From NCBI GenBank assembly GCA_029251085.1, contig JAQXDZ010000020.1, positions 1-64,000 on the forward strand: DNA of 64,000 nucleotides, written 5' to 3'. Under the pieces are notes generated by a model, which saw only the letters and a program-made list of their open reading frames with translations, was not told the origin of the DNA and did not search any database. This stretch comes from Mariniblastus sp. (GTDB lineage Bacteria > Planctomycetota > Planctomycetia > Pirellulales > Pirellulaceae). A program made the translations under genes and the position numbers. Shown here one piece after another: positions 56,080 through 64,000 of the stretch. How positions within the stretch are numbered: position 1 is the stretch's first letter; the number at the start of each line of letters is the position of its first letter.

Positions 56080-57024
56080 ATGCTACAACGAATTAAAGTT
56101 ATCGACTCGCACACCGGTGGTGAACCGACGCGGATTATCGTCTCGGGAGGTCCTGATCTCGGTGGTGGAACGCTGGCCGAACAGGTGGCTGTTTTTCGGG
56201 ATCAATTCGACGGGATTCGCAGTGCGGTCGTCAATGAACCACGGGGATCAGACGTATGGGTGGGTGGGCTGTTAATTCAGGCTCAAGATCCTGCCTGTAC
56301 TACAGATATTATTTTCTTTAATAACGCTGGCTATCTAGGAATGTGCGGTCACGGCACGATTGGGCTGATGGCAACTCTTAAGCATCTAGGGATTGTAGAA
56401 GAGGGCGTACACCGAATTGGAACGCCGGTCGGAATGGTGACGGCTCGTTTTACGGGAAATCGCCGAGTCGCAGTTGAAAATGTAGCGAGCTACCGCCTCC
56501 ATCGTGACGTCACCATCGATGTGCCGGATTACGGCGAGGTGATTGGCGATATTGCCTGGGGCGGGAATTGGTTTTTTCTGGTGAAAAACTCACAAGAAGA
56601 ATTGTGTGTTTCTAACGCAGCGCACCTGACGAGAGTTACCCAGCAAATCATGAAGACACTTGAGATCGAGGGGATTGGTGGTAGTGACGGGCCGATTGAC
56701 CATGTCGAATTATTCACTCAACCGCTGAACCCCATCAACCACAGTCGGAATTTTGTTCTCTGTCCAGGGGGAGCCTACGACCGGTCTCCGTGTGGAACGG
56801 GCACCAGCGCAAAGCTCGCCTGCCTCGCTGCCGATGGGTTATTGTCGCCCGGGGAGATTTGGCATCAGGAAGGAATTCTCGGAACGGTATTTTCGGGTTC
56901 CTTTAGAAACGATGAAGAATCTGAGAGTATTATTCCGACGATTGAGGGAGAAGCCTATATTTGCGGAGAGGCGGATTTAATTCTCGACTCGGATGATCCA
57001 TTTAGGATGGGGATAACCTCATGA
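56080..57024 (+). CDS. 4-hydroxyproline 2-epimerase (proline racemase family)
   Basis: A 314-residue enzyme that converts trans-4-hydroxy-L-proline to cis-4-hydroxy-D-proline without a cofactor. The two acid-base cysteines are Cys89 (MCGHGTIG) and Cys238 (SPCGTGTSAKLA), so the protein is an epimerase/racemase and not the Thr-bearing dehydratase. VIDSHTGGEPTRI opens the protein. Its last four bases overlap the start of the FAD oxidoreductase (ATGA), so the two are translationally coupled. The pathway context favours hydroxyproline over proline. Confidence 0.93.
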   Translation: MLQRIKVIDSHTGGEPTRIIVSGGPDLGGGTLAEQVAVFRDQFDGIRSAVVNEPRGSDVWVGGLLIQAQDPACTTDIIFFNNAGYLGMCGHGTIGLMATLKHLGIVEEGVHRIGTPVGMVTARFTGNRRVAVENVASYRLHRDVTIDVPDYGEVIGDIAWGGNWFFLVKNSQEELCVSNAAHLTRVTQQIMKTLEIEGIGGSDGPIDHVELFTQPLNPINHSRNFVLCPGGAYDRSPCGTGTSAKLACLAADGLLSPGEIWHQEGILGTVFSGSFRNDEESESIIPTIEGEAYICGEADLILDSDDPFRMGITS

Positions 57025-58280
57025 AAGCTGGTCAGGGTGATCGTGTTGTCGTCATTGGCGGTGGCGTCATTGGCACCATGTGTGCTTGGAATCTGATAAA
57101 AGCGGGTTGCCAAGTTACGATTGTGGATCGTGATAAATTTGGTGCGGCTTGCTCGCATGGTAATTGCGGATACATTTCCCCGAGCCATGTGTTCCCGCTC
57201 TGCCAACCCGGTGCAATCTTAAAAACGCTCAAAGCGATGTTGAAATCAAATTCACCGTTTGCGGTGAAGCCGCGCTTTGAATTGAACTTTGTGAAGTGGT
57301 TTTGGAACTTCTCACTACGTTGCAATCATCGGGATATGATGGCCGCCGGCATCGGCAGACATGAACTCCTGCAATCTTCCAAACATTTGTATCAACAGTT
57401 GATTGCAGATGAAAATATTGATTGTGAGTGGCAGGAAAAAGGACTTCTATTTGTTTTTGATGACGAAGAATCATTTCGTCATTTTGGCGAAATGGATGGG
57501 CTGATACGGCAAAATTTCGGGGTGGCTGCGACACCCTATGATGGCCAGCAGTTGACGACATTAGAACCGGCTATTAAGTCAGGGTTCGGAGGCGGGTGGC
57601 ACTACGAAGGAGATTGCCATTTGAGACCGGATAAGTTGTTGTCCCAAATGCGCGAAAAAATGCTGGATTTAGGGGTTTCGATTCTTGAAGATTTTCCAGT
57701 TCAGCAATTTGAAAGAGAACAGAACGCCGCGAAGGCGGTTTTGTCCAACGGACGTGAATTGGAAGCGGAGCATTTTGTGGTGGCGACCGGCGCCATGACT
57801 CCATTTTTGAATCATCATTTAGGAATGTCGATACCGATCGAGCCGGGCAAAGGTTATTCGTTGACGATGCCAAAGCCCAAACTGATGCCAAAGATACCAA
57901 TTATTTTTGAGGATAGTCATGTCGCGATCACTCCGATGCAGTCGAAATATCGGATTGGATCAACAATGGAATTTACGGGGTACGACACCTCGATTCCGCC
58001 GCGACGTATGGAGTTGTTGAAATCCGCCGCAGCAAAATATCTTCACGAACCCTTTTGCGACCCAATCGAAGAGGAGTGGTTTGGTTGGCGACCGATGACA
58101 TGGGATGGGAAGCCAATTATTGATCGAAGTCCCGCAATGAATAATGTCTGGATCGCGGCAGGCCACAACATGCTTGGATTAAGTATGGCAACTGGAACAG
58201 GCCAACTACTCAAGGAATTGATGTTGGGCGAAACCCCTCACATCTCCCCGGTTCATTTTGCCGCGACTCGTTTTAAATAA
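57021..58280 (+). CDS. FAD-dependent D-hydroxyproline dehydrogenase (DadA-like)
   Basis: A 419-residue D-amino acid oxidoreductase. The N-terminal FAD-binding motif VVVIGGGVIGTMCAWNLI is clear, followed by the CSHGNCGYISP loop typical of DadA-like dehydrogenases. The C-terminal part has GWRPMTWDGKPIIDRSP and AAGHNMLGLSMATGTG, the second FAD-binding site. It should oxidise cis-4-hydroxy-D-proline to 1-pyrroline-4-hydroxy-2-carboxylate, passing electrons to the quinone pool. Start ATG overlaps the epimerase stop; hemY/hemG begins two bases after its stop. Confidence 0.92.
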   Translation: MKAGQGDRVVVIGGGVIGTMCAWNLIKAGCQVTIVDRDKFGAACSHGNCGYISPSHVFPLCQPGAILKTLKAMLKSNSPFAVKPRFELNFVKWFWNFSLRCNHRDMMAAGIGRHELLQSSKHLYQQLIADENIDCEWQEKGLLFVFDDEESFRHFGEMDGLIRQNFGVAATPYDGQQLTTLEPAIKSGFGGGWHYEGDCHLRPDKLLSQMREKMLDLGVSILEDFPVQQFEREQNAAKAVLSNGRELEAEHFVVATGAMTPFLNHHLGMSIPIEPGKGYSLTMPKPKLMPKIPIIFEDSHVAITPMQSKYRIGSTMEFTGYDTSIPPRRMELLKSAAAKYLHEPFCDPIEEEWFGWRPMTWDGKPIIDRSPAMNNVWIAAGHNMLGLSMATGTGQLLKELMLGETPHISPVHFAATRFK

Positions 58281-58282
58281 TT

Positions 58283-59692
58283 ATGAAATCAAAAAAACTA
58301 ACCATTGTTGGTGGCGGGATCACTGGACTTTCGGCCGCATTCTTTGCGCAACGGGCAATGCCTGAGGCTCAAATTACAGTCCTTGAATCTAATGGGCTTT
58401 GGGGCGGAGTGCTGCAGACGGAGTCCGCCGAAGGTTATTTGATCGAGCATAGTGCGGACATGTTTACGACAGATCCGAAGTCGGCAATTCAGATTTGCGA
58501 ACATCTTGGTAAAACCGACGGGTTGTTGCAGACAATCCCAATAGAGGATCGAGCCTACGTCGCAACCGATGACACCATTCATCCAGTTCCTCGTGGGCTG
58601 TCCTTGATGCTGCCGAGTGACTTGGACTCGATATTGGCAACGCCATTACTATCAGCGGCTGCAAAAGATCGATTTCAGGCGGAAGAACAGATCGCTCCCA
58701 GTGACTGGACTCAGGATGAAAGCCTAATTTCATTTGCTACGCGTCGATTTGGTCGAGAAGTTTATGAGACTTTGATCCAGCCGCTGGTGGGTGGGATTTA
58801 CACTGCCGATCCTGAAAAGCTTAGTATGCAAGCGACAATGGCAAGGTTTGTCGCGATGGAAAAACAACACGGCAGTTTGATTCAAGCGGGACGAGTTGCG
58901 AAGGAAAAAGCAATCCAAAGGGAGGCCAGCGGAGCGAGATATGGAATGTTTCGCGCACCCAAGCAAGGGATTAGCGAATTGGTTCGCTGGATCATGGAGT
59001 CATTGCCAAAAGTAGATTTTCAAAACCATTCGAACGTAGAGTCGGTAGCAAAAGTCACGTCAGGTTGGCAGGTCACAACGGTTGGTTCCGATTCCAAGCC
59101 TGGTCAGGAAATAGAGACAGAGCGATTAGTGCTGGCCACATCGGCGAAAATCAGCGGTCGTTTACTTCAGTCGGTCGATGACGAGCTTGCGAAAGAGTTG
59201 GGGAAAATAGAGGCTGCCAGTTCTGCGGTCGTTATTTTAGGCATCGATCGCGATCAGCTGGGTCAAGATTTTTCGGGATATGGAATAATTGTTCCGTCGG
59301 TACTTAATCGAGACGTAATCGCAACCAGTTTTGGCAGCAATAAATTTGAAGGCCGCGCCCCTGACGGAAAGGTCTTGGTTCGTTGTTTTGTTGGCGGTGC
59401 GCTGCGTCGCGAGCTGGTTGAATTGGATGATGAAAAACTGATTGAAATGGCAATCGAAGAATTGCAAAGGACGGTTGGATTTCAAGGTGAGCCGGGTTTG
59501 ACACGTGTCATTCGTTGGCGGAATTGCATGCCGCAGTATCATTTAGGTCATCGAGATTTAGTCGATGGAATTGAAGGATTAACGGCAAATCATCAAGGCT
59601 TAGAATTGGCCGGAAATAGCTATCGTGGCGTTGGAATCCCTGCCTGTATCGAAAGCGGAGCCATAGCCGTTGAGCGCTTGATGGCTGAGTAG
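58283..59692 (+). CDS. hemY: Protoporphyrinogen/coproporphyrinogen oxidase (HemY/HemG type)
   Basis: A 469-residue FAD enzyme of haem synthesis that oxidises (copro)porphyrinogen III/IX. The FAD-binding motif KLTIVGGGITGLSAAFFAQR is at the N-terminus, then the LWGGVLQT loop and GYLIEHSADMF. FGREVYETLIQPLVGGIYTADPEKLSM is the characteristic PPO segment, and the C-terminal GLELAGNSYRGVGIPACIESG binds FAD. Whether it uses coproporphyrinogen (CgoX) or protoporphyrinogen cannot be told here. It starts two bases after the hydroxyproline dehydrogenase, so it may be co-transcribed with a catabolic operon. Confidence 0.92.
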   Translation: MKSKKLTIVGGGITGLSAAFFAQRAMPEAQITVLESNGLWGGVLQTESAEGYLIEHSADMFTTDPKSAIQICEHLGKTDGLLQTIPIEDRAYVATDDTIHPVPRGLSLMLPSDLDSILATPLLSAAAKDRFQAEEQIAPSDWTQDESLISFATRRFGREVYETLIQPLVGGIYTADPEKLSMQATMARFVAMEKQHGSLIQAGRVAKEKAIQREASGARYGMFRAPKQGISELVRWIMESLPKVDFQNHSNVESVAKVTSGWQVTTVGSDSKPGQEIETERLVLATSAKISGRLLQSVDDELAKELGKIEAASSAVVILGIDRDQLGQDFSGYGIIVPSVLNRDVIATSFGSNKFEGRAPDGKVLVRCFVGGALRRELVELDDEKLIEMAIEELQRTVGFQGEPGLTRVIRWRNCMPQYHLGHRDLVDGIEGLTANHQGLELAGNSYRGVGIPACIESGAIAVERLMAE

Positions 59693-59704
59693 GCAGACGC
59701 TTGA

Positions 59705-59740
59705 TCCCGGATAGCTCAGTAAACGCGGGACAAGTTTTTT
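59705..59740 (+). terminator. Weak hairpin and T-run after hemY
   Basis: TCCCG and CGGGA arms (59705-59709 and 59726-59730) are followed by CAAG and six Ts. The stem is short and the loop long, so this is a weak candidate terminator for the hydroxyproline-hemY transcript. Confidence 0.3.
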
Positions 59741-59781
59741 GCCCAAGCATGAAGGGTGACGTGCGCAAATAAGCTGCGCTA

Positions 59782-60525
59782 CTAGACCTCAATTGTCATA
59801 TGATCTTCCGCGATGGTAATCGGTGTAAAGATCTCGCTGACGGATTCGAGATCGAGGGGTTGAGGTGACTCATCCAGCGGGTTGACGTGCACGAGAAAAA
59901 GACGATCTGCGTTAGCGGTCGCGGCCACTTCTGCGACCGGAGTCAGGCAACTGTGCCCTGTTAGTTTCGCCTTTGGCTCCCAGCCGTCGGGGAAGTAGCA
60001 CTCGTGAATTAGTGTGTTTACGTTTCCAATGGCTCCGACGTAATCTGCATCCACCGACGCGGTGGTGTCGGTGATGTAGGCGCAAGATCGGTCTGGCCAG
60101 TTAATTCGAAAACCGTGGGCGCCGCCGGGGTGGTCCAATGGGATCGCGTTCAGTTGAGACCCGTCACTGAGTGTCACTGGACGATCGGAAAGCGGCTGGA
60201 AATCAAAATTTGGTTTGACGGGAAAGAGCGACTCACTGAAAAGGTGTTTCTCAATCGATTCAATTTTGTCTTCAGCGAGATGGACGGTTACTCGCTTCAT
60301 TTCTTTTTGGTAAAGAACGTCATAGAGGAAAGTCAGTCCCACGCAGTGATCCAAATGGATATGAGTCAGGAAAATATCCAGCGTGTCAGTCTGGATGAGA
60401 TCTCGGGCGCGAAATATCCCGGTGCCTGCATCAAAAATGATGCCCAGCTCAGGAAGCATCAGACACGCAGTTTGCCGCTGGTTGTTAGGGTGGTATCCCG
60501 TCGTGCCAAGGAAGTGTAATTTCAC
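59782..60525 (-). CDS. MBL-fold metallo-hydrolase (RNase Z-like)
   Basis: A 247-residue metallo-beta-lactamase-fold protein. KLHFLGTTGYHP at the N-terminus and the metal motif THIHLDHCVG (HxHxDH) are clear; a further His (PLDHPGG), an Asp (ITDTTA), and a final His (FLVHVNP) complete the two-metal site. The arrangement resembles RNase Z and related phosphodiesterases, but the RNase Z exosite arm is not evident, so the substrate is unknown. It is convergent with hemY, with about 90 bases between them. Confidence 0.85.
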   Translation of the reverse strand: MKLHFLGTTGYHPNNQRQTACLMLPELGIIFDAGTGIFRARDLIQTDTLDIFLTHIHLDHCVGLTFLYDVLYQKEMKRVTVHLAEDKIESIEKHLFSESLFPVKPNFDFQPLSDRPVTLSDGSQLNAIPLDHPGGAHGFRINWPDRSCAYITDTTASVDADYVGAIGNVNTLIHECYFPDGWEPKAKLTGHSCLTPVAEVAATANADRLFLVHVNPLDESPQPLDLESVSEIFTPITIAEDHMTIEV

Positions 60526-60681
60526 ATTTGCCTCTGCGGGGAAAGAGTGAACGGAGTGATCGCCAACGTCGGGGAATTACCGATTTAGTTTAAATGATTG
60601 CCAGGAAGTACGGTTCCGTCAAAAAATAAAATGAGAGCGAGTAAAGGAAAAATGGTAGTCCGGATGTCTTGTTGGAAAGGA

Positions 60682-63600
60682 TTACTTGCCAAACAAATTC
60701 CCGATCCCTTTTATCAATTCTCCTTGGATTTTCTCTTCGATCTGATTGGGGTCGAAGTTCGTTGGGGAATTTGTTCCATTGTTGACGCCGGGTTGATTGG
60801 CAGGTTGAATTCCTAATCCTTCTCCAAGTTTGCCAAATAGTTTGTCGCGTTCACGTTGGATTTTATCGTTCAGCAATCCACCGGTTGCTTTGTTAACCAA
60901 ATTTTCTGAAAAGCGTTTGATTACATTTTTATCTAACAAGGGTTTGGAAACGGTTCCACGAACGGGAATCGAGATAGAGCGTCCACGGAGACCAACAAGA
61001 AGTGGTTTTCCTTCGATCCAGTCGTCTGCAATTTGGATTTCGGCGATCATGTCGAGTGTTTGATCGAATCCGACACTTCCCTTGGTTTGAAAAACAAGGT
61101 CTTTGTGTTGAATGGTCATCGTTTCATGATAGATACGTTCATCTTTAACGACGAACGGGACTGACTGAGAACTCATTCGAATCCAATCGGTTGCGTTTGA
61201 GTCGATTGAATTTGGCTTTAATAAATTTTGGAGTTGTTTAATGGTGCCGATAAGCTGCCTCGTCATGGGGCTTGCGCCAACTTGCAGATCAGAAAGATGG
61301 ATCGTTCCGGAAAGCTCCATATCCAATGGGTTAAATGCGGGAATCGCCGCTGATCCGATGTCGACTGTGAAATTTCCTTCAGCCGAGGTGGTGTCGGCCA
61401 TCAAAGGGGCGATATAGCTAAGCCATTGATGAGCTGTTTCGGAATCAAGGGCGACGTTGTCGATTACCCGGGTAGGTGTCATTCGAATGATTGGTTCTTC
61501 ACCGCGTAGATCTACTTTTGGATTTAATTGAATGGAACCTCGGGCAAACGGGATTCCGGCGGTTCTCAGGTCAGCAATTTTTTGTTGAAGCGCGAAATCT
61601 AATTTGCTGGCACCGACTGGGATCCCCAAAAGCATGCCTGTGTCCCAGTTGAGATTTGCCGTTGCTTGAAGATTAGAAGACAACTGGCTTGATTGCCCTG
61701 ATGTTGTATTTACTGGTTCGAAGATGGGCCCTTGGATGGCATACTGATCAAGATTGTTTCCAGACAATTGGAAGAGGCCGCCAAAATTGGATTGAAACGC
61801 TTGGTTTATTTTCTCCCAACCAGGTTTCCATGTGCCGGCAAGATCGGCCTGCATGGTATTTCCGAGATCACGGATGGCACCATCTAAGGTTGCATAGAGA
61901 CTTGCGGATTCAAGTTTGGCATTTTGGAATCCGATCGCATCAAAATTTGTTGCGAGAGAAATGTCGCCCATTAAGTCAACCTTTGAGTCCTGCCAGACTT
62001 CTTGCCATTGCCGTTGAACTTGCCCTGCTGGCAGTATTTGTCCATTGGCTGCTGTTTGAGCTTGGTTGATTGTGACCTCTACCTGCCGGTACAGAGCCAG
62101 ATCCGTGATGGTTGAATTGACTCGACATCCTATCCCATTTTCGTTGGAACCTAAAAGTGCGGTCCCCTCGAGTCCCCCATACCAAAAGATACTATCGTTG
62201 GTCGGTGAGAGTTCGAGCCAATGTGCAATGCGATTCACATCACCGCGAAACCCAACGCTTCCTTCGATCTGCCAATAGCCCGGGAATGAAATTCGAATGT
62301 CCTTGCTCTCTGCGGCTACGGTTTTGTTAGAAACCGTAGCTGTGTCGATCGCAATATCTCCAGTCGCAATTTGGTAAGTCAGTAATCCACTTCCAGCGGT
62401 TTGAGGTTCGTTTATTTTTAAACCGAAACCATTGAAAAATAGATCGTCTATGTGATAGTCGATGTTGTCGAGTTGAATTTTTTCACTGTCAATCGTTGCA
62501 TTACAGGTCATCCCCAATTCTCCGGCAGCCTGCACGTTGCCCAAGTCAACAAAGCCGTTCAATTCTGTGAGCCAACTGGCAACGGGGCCGGTCATCTGGC
62601 AATTCGCTTTCCAGACTTTTTGTTGAAACAGGTCGTTGCAGGGTTCTGCCAGTTCGATGGCAAATGTTTCTTTTCCGGATCGCAACTCAAGGTTGGTGCG
62701 GTCCAGCCCAATTGCTTTGACGGAATGGGGCTGCAAGGCAGTGGAAGCGGTAATGTCCAAGGCACTGTGTTGCCAAACCGGCATGTCCGGCCCTGAAATT
62801 GAGGGCTGTGCGATATTGAATTCACCATTGATCAACACTGAATTTGTTTCGGCGTTGGCGGAGGTTTGACTAGAGGTTTCCTCAAATTGCCAACCAAATT
62901 TACCAGCAAGCGAGCCAGTAAATTTCCATCCTTTTAGATCAATGAATTGTTCCAGTCGCTGGGTTAAATTTTCAAGATTGCCATTGGCGGTGAAAGCTCC
63001 GGTCTTGGTGTCAGCACTCCCTTGAATCGTAAGAAAATCAGTGGTGCAAAGTATGTTATTGATGGCTAGACCATTTTTTGATTCTTCGATGGTTCCAACC
63101 AGTCGGAGTGGTTTTGCCCACGTAAAGGCTTGCTTGCCCCGTCTCGCACTTAAATTAGTGGCGTCCATGTTGACGACCATACGCTTGATATTATTCTCGA
63201 ATTGACTCCCGGCCTGAAACGTAAGCTTTCCAGAATTGACGATCAAATCATCGTGAAGCTGAAGAGTAGCAGGTAGCATCTGGAGCGTTTTAGCCAAGTC
63301 GATTGTTCCGTCTAACTCAAACGGCTCACTTGGAAGTTGGCCAGTTTGCGTGAGTTGATTTAGTTGTTGAACGGAAAGGGTTCCATTGGCTCGAATGGTT
63401 CCAAGATCACTTTGGATTTTGAATTGCTGGCCTGCCACTGTTGAGGGCGAGAGCAATAACTCTCCTTGAGCTGTGATGCTGTTCGCCGAGAGTTGGTCGG
63501 TTCCGATTAAGTTTGGTGATGCAAATCCGAAGTCGCGAATGTCAATTTGTTGAACGGCTAGATTGAGAGATTGTTGCGACGCGAGGTAGGTCGCAGCAAT

Positions 63601-64000
63601 TTTTCCACTCAGCGTACCCACCGTTGCTGTGGGACCAAAAATTCGTTCTAGAATTGGGCCGGTAATCGAAATTGGCAACGTTCGCGTATTAAGTGACAGG
63701 TCGATGGAGTCAAAAGTCAGTGCTTTTTGACCAGCGTCTACCTGCGAACTAAAAGCCAACGCTCCCGGTGCGAGCATTTGTGGGTTGCCTTGGTCGTCCA
63801 GCTCAAATGGTGTGACCTGGCATTTGGCATCGATGACCAAGGGGGCTGTCTCGCAGTTCAATTGGGTGATGACATTTAAATCATCGACCTGCCACTCCTC
63901 GTTTGAGTAGGTCGTTGAAATAATCACTTGCCCATCGATGATATTAAGAAAGAGCTTGGTGCTGATCGGAATTTGTGCGAGTTTGTTCGGGTCTTCTGGT
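60682..64000 (-). CDS. AsmA-like/TamB-type large envelope protein, C-terminal part (5' end outside window)
   Basis: The frame is open to the last base, so the start lies beyond 64000; at least 1,105 residues are in the window. It is a long, strand-rich protein with repeating segments, as in AsmA/TamB/YhdP-type proteins that form lipid-transport grooves across the envelope. The C-terminal 180 residues, with DERIYHETMTIQHKDLVFQTKG, LRGRSISIPVRGTVSKPLLD and a Lys/Asn-rich tail ending GIGNLFGK, match the conserved AsmA-like end, where GTLSKP/GTVSKP is common. It probably spans from the inner membrane toward the outer membrane. The 5' end and its signal/anchor are not visible. Confidence 0.75.
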   Translation of the reverse strand, partial: PEDPNKLAQIPISTKLFLNIIDGQVIISTTYSNEEWQVDDLNVITQLNCETAPLVIDAKCQVTPFELDDQGNPQMLAPGALAFSSQVDAGQKALTFDSIDLSLNTRTLPISITGPILERIFGPTATVGTLSGKIAATYLASQQSLNLAVQQIDIRDFGFASPNLIGTDQLSANSITAQGELLLSPSTVAGQQFKIQSDLGTIRANGTLSVQQLNQLTQTGQLPSEPFELDGTIDLAKTLQMLPATLQLHDDLIVNSGKLTFQAGSQFENNIKRMVVNMDATNLSARRGKQAFTWAKPLRLVGTIEESKNGLAINNILCTTDFLTIQGSADTKTGAFTANGNLENLTQRLEQFIDLKGWKFTGSLAGKFGWQFEETSSQTSANAETNSVLINGEFNIAQPSISGPDMPVWQHSALDITASTALQPHSVKAIGLDRTNLELRSGKETFAIELAEPCNDLFQQKVWKANCQMTGPVASWLTELNGFVDLGNVQAAGELGMTCNATIDSEKIQLDNIDYHIDDLFFNGFGLKINEPQTAGSGLLTYQIATGDIAIDTATVSNKTVAAESKDIRISFPGYWQIEGSVGFRGDVNRIAHWLELSPTNDSIFWYGGLEGTALLGSNENGIGCRVNSTITDLALYRQVEVTINQAQTAANGQILPAGQVQRQWQEVWQDSKVDLMGDISLATNFDAIGFQNAKLESASLYATLDGAIRDLGNTMQADLAGTWKPGWEKINQAFQSNFGGLFQLSGNNLDQYAIQGPIFEPVNTTSGQSSQLSSNLQATANLNWDTGMLLGIPVGASKLDFALQQKIADLRTAGIPFARGSIQLNPKVDLRGEEPIIRMTPTRVIDNVALDSETAHQWLSYIAPLMADTTSAEGNFTVDIGSAAIPAFNPLDMELSGTIHLSDLQVGASPMTRQLIGTIKQLQNLLKPNSIDSNATDWIRMSSQSVPFVVKDERIYHETMTIQHKDLVFQTKGSVGFDQTLDMIAEIQIADDWIEGKPLLVGLRGRSISIPVRGTVSKPLLDKNVIKRFSENLVNKATGGLLNDKIQRERDKLFGKLGEGLGIQPANQPGVNNGTNSPTNFDPNQIEEKIQGELIKGIGNLFGK

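Noticed and set aside
55860-56114. Upstream extension of the aldehyde dehydrogenase frame
   Set aside because: It crosses the divergent promoter region and the epimerase start and has no ALDH similarity.

Overview
This window looks like an ordinary chromosomal stretch of a planctomycete, most likely close to the Pirellulaceae. The evidence is gene content: a PQQ-like propeller protein of the DWSRWRGPSGNG type, an HNH protein with the LVLNRSWQPVNV motif, a NIPSNAP protein, many large secreted proteins of unknown function, a futalosine-type menaquinone gene (mqnE), an archaeal/eukaryotic-type glycyl-tRNA synthetase, and weak or absent Shine-Dalgarno sites at many starts. Base composition is moderate by eye and even across the window. 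I saw no rRNA, tRNA, CRISPR array, insertion sequence, prophage or att site.

Layout. 1-9 kb: a cut-off pseudopilin-like protein, a stand-alone galactose-binding-like domain, an exopolysaccharide pair (Wzz/GumC-like chain-length protein and a WcaJ-type glycosyl-phosphate transferase), a ketoacyl synthase without its nucleophile, and a secreted protein with a disordered N-terminal half. 9.8-18 kb: the translation/transcription block (MalK-type ATPase, nusA, infB, rbfA, an HhH-GPD protein with a histone H1-like tail, yebC). 18-25 kb: glyS, comB, then quinone genes ubiE, ubiX, ubiA and mqnE. 25-36 kb: DNA repair and replication (recG, rnhA, priA, mutM) mixed with two histidine kinases, one with a periplasmic CxxCH haem motif, and nadD with two small unknown proteins. 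36-44 kb: trpBA, a conserved unknown, then folD, a 939-residue lipoprotein and an ABC ATPase on the minus strand. 44-52 kb: HNH protein, PQQ-like propeller, a tandem trypsin/PDZ protein, a NIPSNAP protein and an esterase-SGNH fusion. 52-60 kb: a TauE/SafE exporter, a complete trans-4-hydroxy-L-proline catabolic cluster, hemY/hemG and an MBL hydrolase. 60.7-64 kb: the C-terminal part of an AsmA-like protein running off the end.

How the genes work together. UbiE, UbiX, UbiA and MqnE fit menaquinone synthesis by the futalosine route. The dihydrodipicolinate-synthase-like protein, aldehyde dehydrogenase, proline-racemase-family epimerase and FAD oxidoreductase together convert trans-4-hydroxyproline to 2-oxoglutarate. 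The Wzz-like protein and the WcaJ-type transferase belong to surface polysaccharide assembly. The observations most worth following are the ketoacyl synthase with Glu in place of Cys, the haem-motif sensor kinase, the glycosylase-fold protein with an H1-like tail, and the ABC ATPase paired with a large lipoprotein but no visible permease. I did not find a compact, clearly new multi-gene system.
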